The notes under the pieces were generated by a model, which worked only from the letters and a program-made list of their open reading frames with translations, ran no database searches and was not told where the DNA came from. From Phyllobacterium sophorae (lineage in GTDB: Bacteria > Pseudomonadota > Alphaproteobacteria > Rhizobiales > Rhizobiaceae): 64,000 nt of DNA. Positions within the stretch are counted from its first letter, which is position 1, and the number at the start of each line of letters is the position of its first letter. Shown here piece by piece: positions 43,936 to 52,109 of this stretch. The DNA is taken from positions 1 through 64,000 of the forward strand of contig NZ_PGGM01000019.1 of NCBI RefSeq assembly GCF_003010965.1, given 5' to 3'. A program made the position numbers and the translations under genes.

Positions 43936-44712
43936 TCACGTGTTGTACTCGTCGTGGCGGCGCCACCAGATCCCCGTCTCGTTGCGCCCCTTTGGAGCGC
44001 GGTCGAGCCACTGGAACATGCCCCAAAGCCCGTCCAATCCGCGCGAATAGGTGGAATAGGTGTGGTAGAGGATGCCGTCCTCAAGTGCGAACGCGCTCAC
44101 GCCCGGTCTCTCGCGTGTGTATCTGGTCACGTCGGTTCCGGTCATCGCCGCGATTTGGGCGACAGGCCCCTCACCCCGTTTCGTCAAGGAATCGCCGATT
44201 CCGCTTTGCGCCCACGCCGCCTCGCGGCGGTAGTTGTATTGTGCCCCCTCGCGCTGTTGCTCCTCGGTGAGTGAAACGCTGAAGTCAAAGTTAAACTCTC
44301 CGCCAAGCGAGGACGTCCAGGGGAAGCTCCAGCCCATCCTCTGCTTGTAGGCACGCAACTTTGCAAGGGGAGCTTGTGACACTGCCGTAAACGCAACGTC
44401 GTGATTGGCCAAGTGGACCACGATGCCGTTGAACCCGTCCGCGATTGCAGAGCAGGACGGACACCCTGCGGTGTAGTCGGGCCCGAACATGAAGTGGTAG
44501 ACGAGGAGCTGCGAGCGTCCATGGAAGAGGTCTGGCAGCGCGGCGCTCCCATCATCGGTCTCGAATCGGTATTGTTTGTCAATGCGGACCCATGGCAGCG
44601 CTTGGCGTCGCTGCGCCAGCTTGTCGCTTTGGCGCGTAAGCTCCTTCTCCCCTTCGAGCAGATCAAGCCGTGCTGTCAGCCATTCTTCACGGGTCGCGGT
44701 TCGGTGGGTCAT
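43936..44712 (-). CDS. DUF899 (thioredoxin-like) protein
   Basis: The 258-residue protein matches DUF899 (PF05988), a thioredoxin-fold family. Conserved stretches are REEWLTARLDLLEGEKELTR, LPWVRIDKQY, QLLVYHFMFGPDY, the CPSCS motif with two cysteines, HLANHDV and WSFPWTSS. The start ATG at 44,712 gives the usual MTHRT N-terminus; an ATG 12 codons upstream is possible. A redox role is likely from the fold and cysteine pair but unproven. It is divergent from the winged-helix protein gene. Confidence 0.87.
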   Translation of the reverse strand: MTHRTATREEWLTARLDLLEGEKELTRQSDKLAQRRQALPWVRIDKQYRFETDDGSAALPDLFHGRSQLLVYHFMFGPDYTAGCPSCSAIADGFNGIVVHLANHDVAFTAVSQAPLAKLRAYKQRMGWSFPWTSSLGGEFNFDFSVSLTEEQQREGAQYNYRREAAWAQSGIGDSLTKRGEGPVAQIAAMTGTDVTRYTRERPGVSAFALEDGILYHTYSTYSRGLDGLWGMFQWLDRAPKGRNETGIWWRRHDEYNT

Positions 44713-44847
44713 TCTCGTCTCTTTTCGCTTGTGGGGTTGATCGGTCATCTATTTCGCGCAACGTGGGTTTCGCGGAAGTTGTTGGTCATGCATTGATCTT
44801 AGCGCCGGGTATCAAACCACGGGAGTTACAAGTATGACGGGATTCCG

Positions 44848-46068
44848 ATGGACTCGATGATCACAGCCGCGGCGCGCGCTCTGGCGGCAGGTGATCTCCT
44901 CGGGGCATTGAAGCGGGTCGCCTTGCGTGACGACGCGCCAGCGCTCGCGCTCAGAGGCATTGTGATGGCGCAGCTCGGCGATTTCGTTCGAGCAAAAGCG
45001 CTCCTGAAAAGTGCCGGGCGCGCGTTCGGCCACAAAGAGGCGGTGGCACGGGCGCGATGTGTCGTCGCCGAAGCCGAGATCGCACTCGTCTCGCGCGACC
45101 TCTCCTGGCCGGCCAAAGCGCTCGATGCAGCGCGGGCGACGCTGGAAGCGCACGGCGACGGCGTTAATGCCGCGCATGCCCGCAATCTCGAAGTGCGACG
45201 CCTGCTGCTGATCGGCCGCATCGACGAGGCCGAGCGCACACTCGCCGCGCTTCATCCTGGGCCGCTGCCTCCTGCCTCAAAAGCGGCTCACGCGCTGGTG
45301 GTCGCGGGCATCGCTATCCGGCGCTTGGATACGAAGGCGGCTCGCGCCGCGCTTTCACAGGCAAAACAAGCCGCTCACCTGGCTGACATTCCCGCTCTGA
45401 CGGCGGAGGTCGAAAGCGCGTTTCTCGTCTTTAATACGCCTGCAGCACGATTGATCGCGCGCGGCGAAGAACACCCCCTGCTGATCGAAGGCGTTGAAGC
45501 ACTGCTGGTGTCGGGTGCGCTCGTCGTGGACGCGTGCCGCCACGCCGTGCGCAAGTCAGGCACGACAGTTTCGCTGGCGACGCGCCCGGTATTGTTTGCG
45601 CTGGCCCGGGCATTGGCTGAAGCATGGCCAGAAGACGCGGCACGCAGCACACTGATCGCACGCGCCTTTGGAGGAAAACACGTCGACGAATCGCATCGTG
45701 CGCGGCTGCGGGTCGAGGTCGGGCGATTGCGCGCCGAGATCGGGCCGTTTGCCGACGTCAGCGCGACGAAGCGTGGCTTTGTGCTGGAGCCGCGTGACAC
45801 AAGCGACGTCGTCACACTGGCCCCGCCCGTTGAAGAACGCCATGCCGATGTGCTCGCCTGTCTTGCTGACGGTGAGGCGTGGTCGAGCTCTGCCTTGGCG
45901 ATTGTGCTGGGAGCCAGCCCGCGCACCATCCAGCGAGCGCTCGACCAGCTTGCAACCACAGGCAAGGTGCAGTCGTTTGGGCGCGGGCGAGCGCGCCGGT
46001 GGATAACACCGCCCGTGCCAGGTTTCCCGACTATTTTGTTACTCCCCGGTCCGTTGCCGGGCGACTAG
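44848..46068 (+). CDS. winged-helix protein with TPR-like N-terminus
   Basis: This 406-residue protein has an Ala/Leu-rich helical repeat region over about residues 5-250 that resembles tetratricopeptide repeats. Its C-terminus (about 325-390) has a helix-turn-helix with ASPRTIQRALDQLATTGKV and then GRGRARRW, a wing. It is likely a transcription factor. It faces the DUF899 pair and precedes the beta-propeller gene by about 30 bases; control of one or both is a natural guess. No named family is assigned. Confidence 0.7.
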   Translation: MDSMITAAARALAAGDLLGALKRVALRDDAPALALRGIVMAQLGDFVRAKALLKSAGRAFGHKEAVARARCVVAEAEIALVSRDLSWPAKALDAARATLEAHGDGVNAAHARNLEVRRLLLIGRIDEAERTLAALHPGPLPPASKAAHALVVAGIAIRRLDTKAARAALSQAKQAAHLADIPALTAEVESAFLVFNTPAARLIARGEEHPLLIEGVEALLVSGALVVDACRHAVRKSGTTVSLATRPVLFALARALAEAWPEDAARSTLIARAFGGKHVDESHRARLRVEVGRLRAEIGPFADVSATKRGFVLEPRDTSDVVTLAPPVEERHADVLACLADGEAWSSSALAIVLGASPRTIQRALDQLATTGKVQSFGRGRARRWITPPVPGFPTILLLPGPLPGD

Positions 46069-46100
46069 TATTGTCGAATTGCCAGGATCAGGATGCAATC

Positions 46101-46736
46101 ATGAAAAGCTCCGCTGCCGAAATACTTCGTGAGTATGGACCCTTCCCGCAAACCGATCACGTGCACGGTGTCACGTTTGACGGCCAGAGCGTCTGGTTTG
46201 CGTCCGGCGACAAGCTGAATGCCTTTGATCCGGTGAGTGGCAACACGGTTCGGACGATTGAGGTTGCCGCACATGCGGGGACGGCTTTTGACGGGCGGTA
46301 TCTTTACCAGATCGCTGAAGATCGCATCCAGAAAATAGATCCGAAGAGCGGTCGTGTTCTCTCCACGATCCCAGCGCCCGGCAAGGGTGGCGATTCCGGG
46401 CTCGCCTGGGCCGAAGGCACATTATGGGTGGGTCAGCATCAAGGCCGCAAGATCCATCAAATCGATCCCCAAACAGGACAGATACTTCGCACCATCGAAT
46501 CCAAGCGCGTCGTCACAGGGGTCACCTGGATAGACGGTGAACTGTGGCATGGCACCTGGGAGGGTGACGAAAGCGATGTCAGGCGCGTCGATCCTGAGAC
46601 GGGCGCAGTCCTGGAGAAGCTCGAGATGCCGCCTGGAGCAGGCGTATCGGGACTCGAGTCGGATGGTGGCGATCAGTTCTTCTGCGGAGGCGGAAGCAGC
46701 GGGACGGTGAGAGCGATACGCCGTCCGAAAAGCTGA
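46101..46736 (+). CDS. beta-propeller protein, Vgb/YncE or glutamine-cyclotransferase-like
   Basis: The 211-residue protein has repeated blade-like units with the pattern DGxxVWFASGDKL, FDPVSGNTVRTI, YLYQIAEDRIQKIDPKSGRVL, LWVGQHQGRKIHQIDPQTG and RVDPETGAVLEKL. ATG at 46,101 follows CAGGA by six bases. There is no signal peptide, so it is probably cytoplasmic. It is coupled with the winged-helix gene. Ligand binding or lyase-like activity is unknown. Confidence 0.75.
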   Translation: MKSSAAEILREYGPFPQTDHVHGVTFDGQSVWFASGDKLNAFDPVSGNTVRTIEVAAHAGTAFDGRYLYQIAEDRIQKIDPKSGRVLSTIPAPGKGGDSGLAWAEGTLWVGQHQGRKIHQIDPQTGQILRTIESKRVVTGVTWIDGELWHGTWEGDESDVRRVDPETGAVLEKLEMPPGAGVSGLESDGGDQFFCGGGSSGTVRAIRRPKS

Positions 46737-47246
46737 CGGGCTCTATTTTGCGCCTGCGGCCCGTACCCTGTGCGCCCTTATGCCGGCATTGGGACCGTGC
46801 GCGATAATATCCTCGGTCCGTGCCCGAACCCCAGGAGCTAGACAAGTGGCGACGGGCCCGTAACTGGCGAGCGCGGGTAGGCGCTGTGATTGCCCGGGCA
46901 AAGGTAATCGCCTCGGGCCCCACAGCGGCCGGGTTAAGGATTGCGCTGGAGCGAGTGAAGCAAGAAGGCGGAATTAGGCGGCAAGAACCATCAGTGGGAC
47001 TGTCCTCTACCCCCCAATCTTTCATCGTCCGACCAACTCTGAATGAGCTGACGAATTCGACAAAGTCGTCATCGGCATCATAGTCAGAAGAAAATCACCA
47101 CCGACATGTGCTTGCCTCGCGTGCCTTCCTGATCTCACGAGCCTCAGCAAGGGCGGCACGGGTTGTTTGGTTGGGGACCTTGAGTTCAAGGGGAAAGCTC
47201 TGGCTGGCGACGACACGATGAAGAAATATTCGAACGGCGTCCGACA
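46737..47246. other. intergenic stretch, no supported gene
   Basis: About 510 bases between convergent genes. Short open frames on both strands lack ribosome-binding sites and recognisable products; I see no RNA gene or strong terminator. Confidence 0.4.
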
Positions 47247-47891
47247 TTACTCGGGGGTCTTGAGATAACTGACGACCGCGTCAGCAATCAGGTTGCGATG
47301 GCGCTCCATGGTTTCCGGTTTTGACAGATCCCGGCGAAAAATCGTTCCAAACGTATATCGGTTCGAGACGCGAAAGAAGCAAAACGCGCTTATCATCATA
47401 TGGACGTCAACTGGATCAGCGTTCCGACAGAAAACCTTGTCCTTGATGCCGCGTTTGAGGATGCCGGCTATTGTCTCGATCACGGAGACATTCAAATCGC
47501 GGATCGCTTCGGACCGAAGCATATGGGAGGCGTGATGAATATTCTCGATACTTACCAATCGGACAAAATCTGGATTGGCTTCGTCATGATCGAATGTGGT
47601 TGAAATCAACGTGCGCAATGCTGCCTCTGGCGGCAGGTTCGTCAGCTCCAGATCTGCTTCAAGTGTTCGGATTTTGCGATATGATCGTTCTAATACGGCC
47701 AGATAGAGACCTTCCTTGCTGCCGAAATAATAATAGATCATTCGTTTGGACGTGCGGGTGCGCTCCGCGATGGCATCGACGCGGGCCCCAGCAAGACCAT
47801 GGGTTGAAAACTCCTCCGTTGCCACAACGAGGATGTCTTCCTGCGTTCTCTGCGGATCGTTTTTTCTTGCGCTCACTGCCGCTGCGGTCAA
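47247..47891 (-). CDS. TetR family regulator of the quinate/shikimate operon
   Basis: The 214-residue protein has an N-terminal TetR helix-turn-helix (about residues 14-60: TQEDILVVATEEFSTHGLAG, VDAIAERTRTSKRMIYYYF) and an all-helical ligand domain. It is divergent from the TRAP-AroE-QuiC operon 300 bases away, so repression released by a pathway intermediate is expected. The family alone does not identify the ligand. Confidence 0.88.
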   Translation of the reverse strand: MTAAAVSARKNDPQRTQEDILVVATEEFSTHGLAGARVDAIAERTRTSKRMIYYYFGSKEGLYLAVLERSYRKIRTLEADLELTNLPPEAALRTLISTTFDHDEANPDFVRLVSIENIHHASHMLRSEAIRDLNVSVIETIAGILKRGIKDKVFCRNADPVDVHMMISAFCFFRVSNRYTFGTIFRRDLSKPETMERHRNLIADAVVSYLKTPE

Positions 47892-48030
47892 TTCAAGCGC
47901 GCTCCCCTCGCATCAAGCAAACTGAATGTAGACGTGAAAATTCCCGGCGTGTGCAATCGTCGCGCCGAATACCCTGCCTCGGTGCCTTTGAAGTCATATT
48001 CAGCTTCAACCGATCTTTCAATAGAAGCGC

Positions 48031-48059
48031 TTGACATTCGAACTGGTTAGTACATTTTA
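48031..48059 (+). promoter_or_regulatory. candidate promoter of the TRAP-AroE-QuiC operon
   Basis: A consensus -35 TTGACA at 48,031-48,036 is followed, 17 bases later, by ATTTTA as a weak -10. It lies in the 300-base divergent interval, about 130 bases before the first TRAP gene. Confidence 0.35.
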
Positions 48060-48191
48060 AGGCAATATGCAATTTGGCCTGTGCTGGAGGAGCGCCGGCC
48101 ATACGGATAGCGTGCCTGGTTTTCGGGCGCTTGCCGTTTGCATGAAAGACAAAAAGACTGTTCGAAACAGGTCACTCGCCGGGAGGAGCGA

Positions 48192-48767
48192 ATGGTTCGC
48201 ATAATCGAATTCTGCTTTTTCATGCTGAAGATAGCAATCGCACTGTTGCTTGCCGGCATGGTGGTGCTGGTTTTCGGCAATGTTGTCCTACGCTACGCGT
48301 TCAACCAGGGCATCACCTACTCCGAAGAACTCTCGCGGCTCTTCTTCGTATGGCTGACGTTTCTTGGTGCTGTTGTCGCCATGCACGAACACGGCCATCT
48401 GGGCGTCGACTCGGTTATCCGGCGATTGCCACCCAATATTGCCAAGGCGGCCGTCATAGGCGGTCATTTCCTCATGCTGGTGGCGACGTGGTTGTTGATC
48501 AGCGGCAGCTGGGATCAGACTTTGATCAATCTGCATGTCAAAACTCCTGCGACCGGCATCTCCATGGCATTCTTCTACGGCGCGGGCCTTGCGTTCGGGG
48601 TCCCCGCATTTCTCATCCTGCTTTGGGACGCCTTCTGCGTCGCAACCGGCCGCATCGATCTGGCGACAGCCGAGCTTGTACGCGACTCCGAAGAACAGAT
48701 CGCCGACGATGACCATTCGAGCACGGCGCTGGGCCGTTCAGCAAATACGCTGGGGAGCCAAGGATGA
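48192..48767 (+). CDS. TRAP transporter small permease (DctQ type)
   Basis: This 191-residue protein has four hydrophobic segments and the DctQ core NVVLRYAFNQGITYSEELSRLFFVWLTFLGA with the conserved EE pair. ATG at 48,192 follows GGGAGGAG; the frame extends upstream without a site. It overlaps the large permease gene by four bases. Within this operon it should take part in uptake of quinate, shikimate or 3-dehydroshikimate. Confidence 0.9.
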   Translation: MVRIIEFCFFMLKIAIALLLAGMVVLVFGNVVLRYAFNQGITYSEELSRLFFVWLTFLGAVVAMHEHGHLGVDSVIRRLPPNIAKAAVIGGHFLMLVATWLLISGSWDQTLINLHVKTPATGISMAFFYGAGLAFGVPAFLILLWDAFCVATGRIDLATAELVRDSEEQIADDDHSSTALGRSANTLGSQG

Positions 48768-50044
48768 CGGTGGCGATTTTCCTTGGTGCACTTCTCGGGC
48801 CCATGGCGCTGGGCGTTCCGATCGCCTTCGCACTGATCATCAGCGGCGTTGCGCTGATGATGTATCTGGACATGTTCGATGCGCAGATCGTTGCGCAAAA
48901 TGTGTTGAACGGCGCAGATAGTTTCCCGTTGATGGCAGTCCCGTTTTTCATGCTTGCTGGCGAAGTGATGAATACGGGAGGGCTATCGCGGCGCATCGTC
49001 GCTCTGGCCATGGCCATGGTCGGCCATATTCGCGGCGGTCTGGGTTTTGTGGCAATCTTTGCTGCCTGCGTGCTGTCGAGCCTCTCGGGCTCTGCGGTGG
49101 CGGACGCGGCCGCGCTTGGTACTTTGCTGCTGCCGATGATGCTGAAATCGGGTCACGATCCTGCCCGGGCAGGCGGGCTGCTCGCCTCTGCGTCGATCAT
49201 TGGACCAATCATCCCGCCGTCGATCGGTTTCATCCTCTACGGTGTCGTCGGCGGCGTATCGATTACCAAGCTGTTTCTTGCCGGAATATTTCCTGGTCTT
49301 TTGATAGCGTTGGCGCTTTGCATCACGTGGCTGATGGTCGCCAGCAAGGAGCAATTCGCCCTGCCCCCACGGCAATCGGGTACCGTCCGGTTGAAGGCAT
49401 TCATTGACAGTATCTGGGCTCTCATGCTGCCGCTGATCATCATCGTAGGGCTGAAATTCGGCGTGTTCACGCCCACCGAAGCCGGCGTGGTCGCAGCCGT
49501 TTATTCACTTTTCGTCGCCATGGTGATCTATCGCGAATTGCCGCCGGCGAAACTTTTCCATGTCTTCGTCGCTGCGGCGAAGATTACGGCTGTCGTCATG
49601 TTTCTTGTGGCGACTGCGGCGGTTTCCGCCTGGCTGATCACGGTGGCTGACGTGCCTGGCGATCTCGCCGCCCTCATCGAGCCGTTGATGGGGAATCAGA
49701 CATTGCTGCTGCTCGCCATCATGCTGCTCGTGGTGGTCGTCGGGACTGCAATGGATATGACGCCGACCATCCTCATCATGACACCGGTCCTGATGCCGAT
49801 CATCAAAGAGGCAGGGATTGATCCTGTGTATTTCGGTGTCCTGTTCATTATCAACAACTCGATCGGCCTCATAACCCCACCGGTTGGTACCGTACTTAAC
49901 GTCATCTGCGGAATTTCCAAACTTTCGATGGAAGAGCTGATGAAGGGCGTCATGCCATTTCTCATCGCAGAACTCATTGTGCTTTTGCTGCTCGTCCTGT
50001 TCCCGCAACTGGTGATGGTTCCGGTCAGTTGGCTGGGACATTGA
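48764..50044 (+). CDS. TRAP transporter large permease (DctM type)
   Basis: The 426-residue protein has normal DctM length and about 12 hydrophobic segments. Diagnostic stretches include GSAVADAAALGTLLLPMM, GPIIPPSIGFILYGVV and NNSIGLITPPVGTVLNV. It forms the membrane channel with the preceding small permease and depends on the periplasmic binding protein at 50,118-51,134. Confidence 0.93.
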   Translation: MTVAIFLGALLGPMALGVPIAFALIISGVALMMYLDMFDAQIVAQNVLNGADSFPLMAVPFFMLAGEVMNTGGLSRRIVALAMAMVGHIRGGLGFVAIFAACVLSSLSGSAVADAAALGTLLLPMMLKSGHDPARAGGLLASASIIGPIIPPSIGFILYGVVGGVSITKLFLAGIFPGLLIALALCITWLMVASKEQFALPPRQSGTVRLKAFIDSIWALMLPLIIIVGLKFGVFTPTEAGVVAAVYSLFVAMVIYRELPPAKLFHVFVAAAKITAVVMFLVATAAVSAWLITVADVPGDLAALIEPLMGNQTLLLLAIMLLVVVVGTAMDMTPTILIMTPVLMPIIKEAGIDPVYFGVLFIINNSIGLITPPVGTVLNVICGISKLSMEELMKGVMPFLIAELIVLLLLVLFPQLVMVPVSWLGH

Positions 50045-50117
50045 AGAGCGGTTGTTTGACGAGGTGGAAGAATTCAACCGGCCGCGGGGAAACGTCGGCC
50101 ACAACCGGGAGGAAAAA

Positions 50118-51134
50118 ATGCTCAATAAATTAATGAAAGTCCTGATGGGAGTGGCGCTGCCGCTCGCCTTTTTGACCACTGGTCCTGCCATAGCCGAGAT
50201 CAGAGAGCATCAACTCAAATTTGCTTCGGCCAACAACAAAGGCCATCCGCAGGTTATGGGCATGGAGAAGTTCGCTGATATCGTGAAGGAAAAGAGCAAT
50301 GGCAAGATTACGGTGAAGCTTTTCCCGGGCGGCGTGCTCGGCGGTGACGTGCAGACTGTGTCTGCGCTTCAGGGCGGCGTGATCGAGATGACGGTCCTGA
50401 ACGCCGGCATCCTGGCCGGCAACGCCAAACAGTTTGGCGCGGTCGATCTGCCTTTCCTGTTCAACAGCGGTGAAGAGGCCGACAAGGTCATGGACGGGCC
50501 GTTCGGCGCCAGCTTGATGAAATTGCTGCCCGATACGGGGCTTGTGGGGCTGGCTTTTTGGGAGCTCGGTTTTCGAAACCTGACCAACAACCGCCATCCG
50601 GTCGCCAAACTCGAAGACATCAAGGGTTTGAAAATTCGTACGATTCAGTCGCCCATTCCCATTGAGCTTTTCAACAGTCTTGGCGCCAATGCGGTGCCAA
50701 TGCCCTATACGGAACTTTATACCGCGCTCGAAACCGGAACTGTGGACGGCCAGGAAAATCCGGCTGCAAATATCGTAAACGCGAAATTCTACGAAGTTCA
50801 GAAATACATGACGGTTACGCGCCATCAGTACAATCCGCAGATCGTGCTGGTCAGCAAGAAGTTTTTTGACGGGCTGAACGATGAAGAAAAGGCGGTGTTG
50901 CAATCGGCGGCAGACGAAGCGCGTGATTATCAGCGCAAGGTCTCGCGCGAGCAGGATGCCGCCTCGATCGACGAAATCAAGAAGACCGGGATGGAAGTGA
51001 CCGAACTCAGCCCGGAGGAGACACAGAAACTTCGCGAAGCCGTCAAGCCCATTATCGACAAGTTCAGTGCGGAGATCGGCCCTGAAACGGTCGAGCAACT
51101 CTTCAAGGAACTGAATGCGGCTCGAGGCCAGTAG
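50118..51134 (+). CDS. TRAP transporter solute-binding protein (DctP type)
   Basis: The 338-residue periplasmic protein has a Sec signal peptide (LMKVLMGVALPLAFLTTGPA, cleavage near AIAE). ATG at 50,118 follows GGGAGG. Family motifs are LKFASANNKGHPQVMGMEKFAD, LFPGGVLGG and LKIRTIQSPIPIE, where the Arg normally forms the salt bridge with the ligand carboxylate. VDGQENPAANI is also typical. The neighbouring enzymes point to quinate or shikimate as ligand. A hairpin follows the gene. Confidence 0.9.
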   Translation: MLNKLMKVLMGVALPLAFLTTGPAIAEIREHQLKFASANNKGHPQVMGMEKFADIVKEKSNGKITVKLFPGGVLGGDVQTVSALQGGVIEMTVLNAGILAGNAKQFGAVDLPFLFNSGEEADKVMDGPFGASLMKLLPDTGLVGLAFWELGFRNLTNNRHPVAKLEDIKGLKIRTIQSPIPIELFNSLGANAVPMPYTELYTALETGTVDGQENPAANIVNAKFYEVQKYMTVTRHQYNPQIVLVSKKFFDGLNDEEKAVLQSAADEARDYQRKVSREQDAASIDEIKKTGMEVTELSPEETQKLREAVKPIIDKFSAEIGPETVEQLFKELNAARGQ

Positions 51135-51142
51135 AGGCAAGA

Positions 51143-51169
51143 GTCAGCCCGCCTTTGCGGCGGGCTGAC
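51143..51169 (+). promoter_or_regulatory. intercistronic hairpin after the TRAP binding-protein gene
   Basis: GTCAGCCCGCC and GGCGGGCTGAC form a perfect 11-bp stem with loop TTTGC, nine bases after the stop. No T-run follows and the operon continues into the dehydrogenase gene, so read-through must occur. Confidence 0.7.
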
Positions 51170-51218
51170 ACTGCTTGATGAACTTGGGCCGCGCCGAAGC
51201 ACAAACGGAATCGAAGTG

Positions 51219-52109
51219 ATGAGCGAAACACTGTTGAAGCCGATCAAGGCGGGGCTTATCGGGGCGGGCATCCAGGCCTCGCTTACGCCCGCCATGCACA
51301 TGAAGGAGGGAACGGCGCAGGGGCTCGCCTATGAGTATGAACTGATTGACCTCAGCCCGCTTGATGCGTCGGTCGACGATCTACCGCAGCTCCTTTTGCA
51401 TGCCGAACAACGCGGCTTTTCAGGCCTCAATATCACACATCCCTGCAAGCAGGCGGTCATGCCGCATCTTGACGAGCTTTCCGCCGACGCCAGATCGATT
51501 GGCGCGGTCAATACCGTGGTTTTGAAAGACGGAAGACGCTACGGCCACAATACCGATTGGTGGGGTTTTGCCGAAAGCTTCCGTCGTGGTCTTCCAGAGG
51601 TCGACACCTCGTTTGTCGTTCAGCTTGGTGCCGGAGGTGCCGGCGTTGCAACGGCGTACGCCGCCTTGTCGCTTGGGGTGGCCAAGTTTGCGATATTCGA
51701 TCGTGAACGCCAGCGTGCCGTAGCGCTCAGCATGGCGATGCAGCAAATATTTCCCGATGCGCAAATCATTGCCAACGGGGACCTTCTTAAGGCAATGCAA
51801 CAGGCGTCGGGGCTTATTCACGCCACACCCACGGGCATGTCCAGGTATCCCGGACTTCCGCTGCCGGCGGAGATGCTCGATCGTCGCCACTGGGTGGCGG
51901 AAATCGTCTACTTTCCGCTCGAGACAGAGTTGTTGAAACAGGCGCGCCTGCGCGGCTGCTTGACGCTTGATGGCGGCGGCATGGCGGTCTTTCAGGCAGT
52001 AGGAGCCTTCCGGCTTTTTACCGGTCTGGAACCGGACGCGAACCGGATGCTCAAGCATTTTCAGTCGATGACCGCCGAGAGTGCTATGGAGGCAAGGACC
52101 CGGAAATGA
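51219..52109 (+). CDS. Shikimate/quinate dehydrogenase (AroE family)
   Basis: The 296-residue enzyme is an AroE-type NAD(P)-dependent dehydrogenase. FSGLNITHPCK holds the catalytic Lys, IGAVNTV and HNTDWWGF hold the substrate-binding Asn and catalytic Asp, and GAGGAG is the cofactor loop. HATPTGM is also characteristic. Its neighbours show it works in the catabolic direction, oxidising shikimate to 3-dehydroshikimate (or quinate to 3-dehydroquinate). ATG at 51,219, one codon after a GTG, is used; the ribosome site is weak. It overlaps the dehydratase gene by four bases. Confidence 0.88.
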   Translation: MSETLLKPIKAGLIGAGIQASLTPAMHMKEGTAQGLAYEYELIDLSPLDASVDDLPQLLLHAEQRGFSGLNITHPCKQAVMPHLDELSADARSIGAVNTVVLKDGRRYGHNTDWWGFAESFRRGLPEVDTSFVVQLGAGGAGVATAYAALSLGVAKFAIFDRERQRAVALSMAMQQIFPDAQIIANGDLLKAMQQASGLIHATPTGMSRYPGLPLPAEMLDRRHWVAEIVYFPLETELLKQARLRGCLTLDGGGMAVFQAVGAFRLFTGLEPDANRMLKHFQSMTAESAMEARTRK

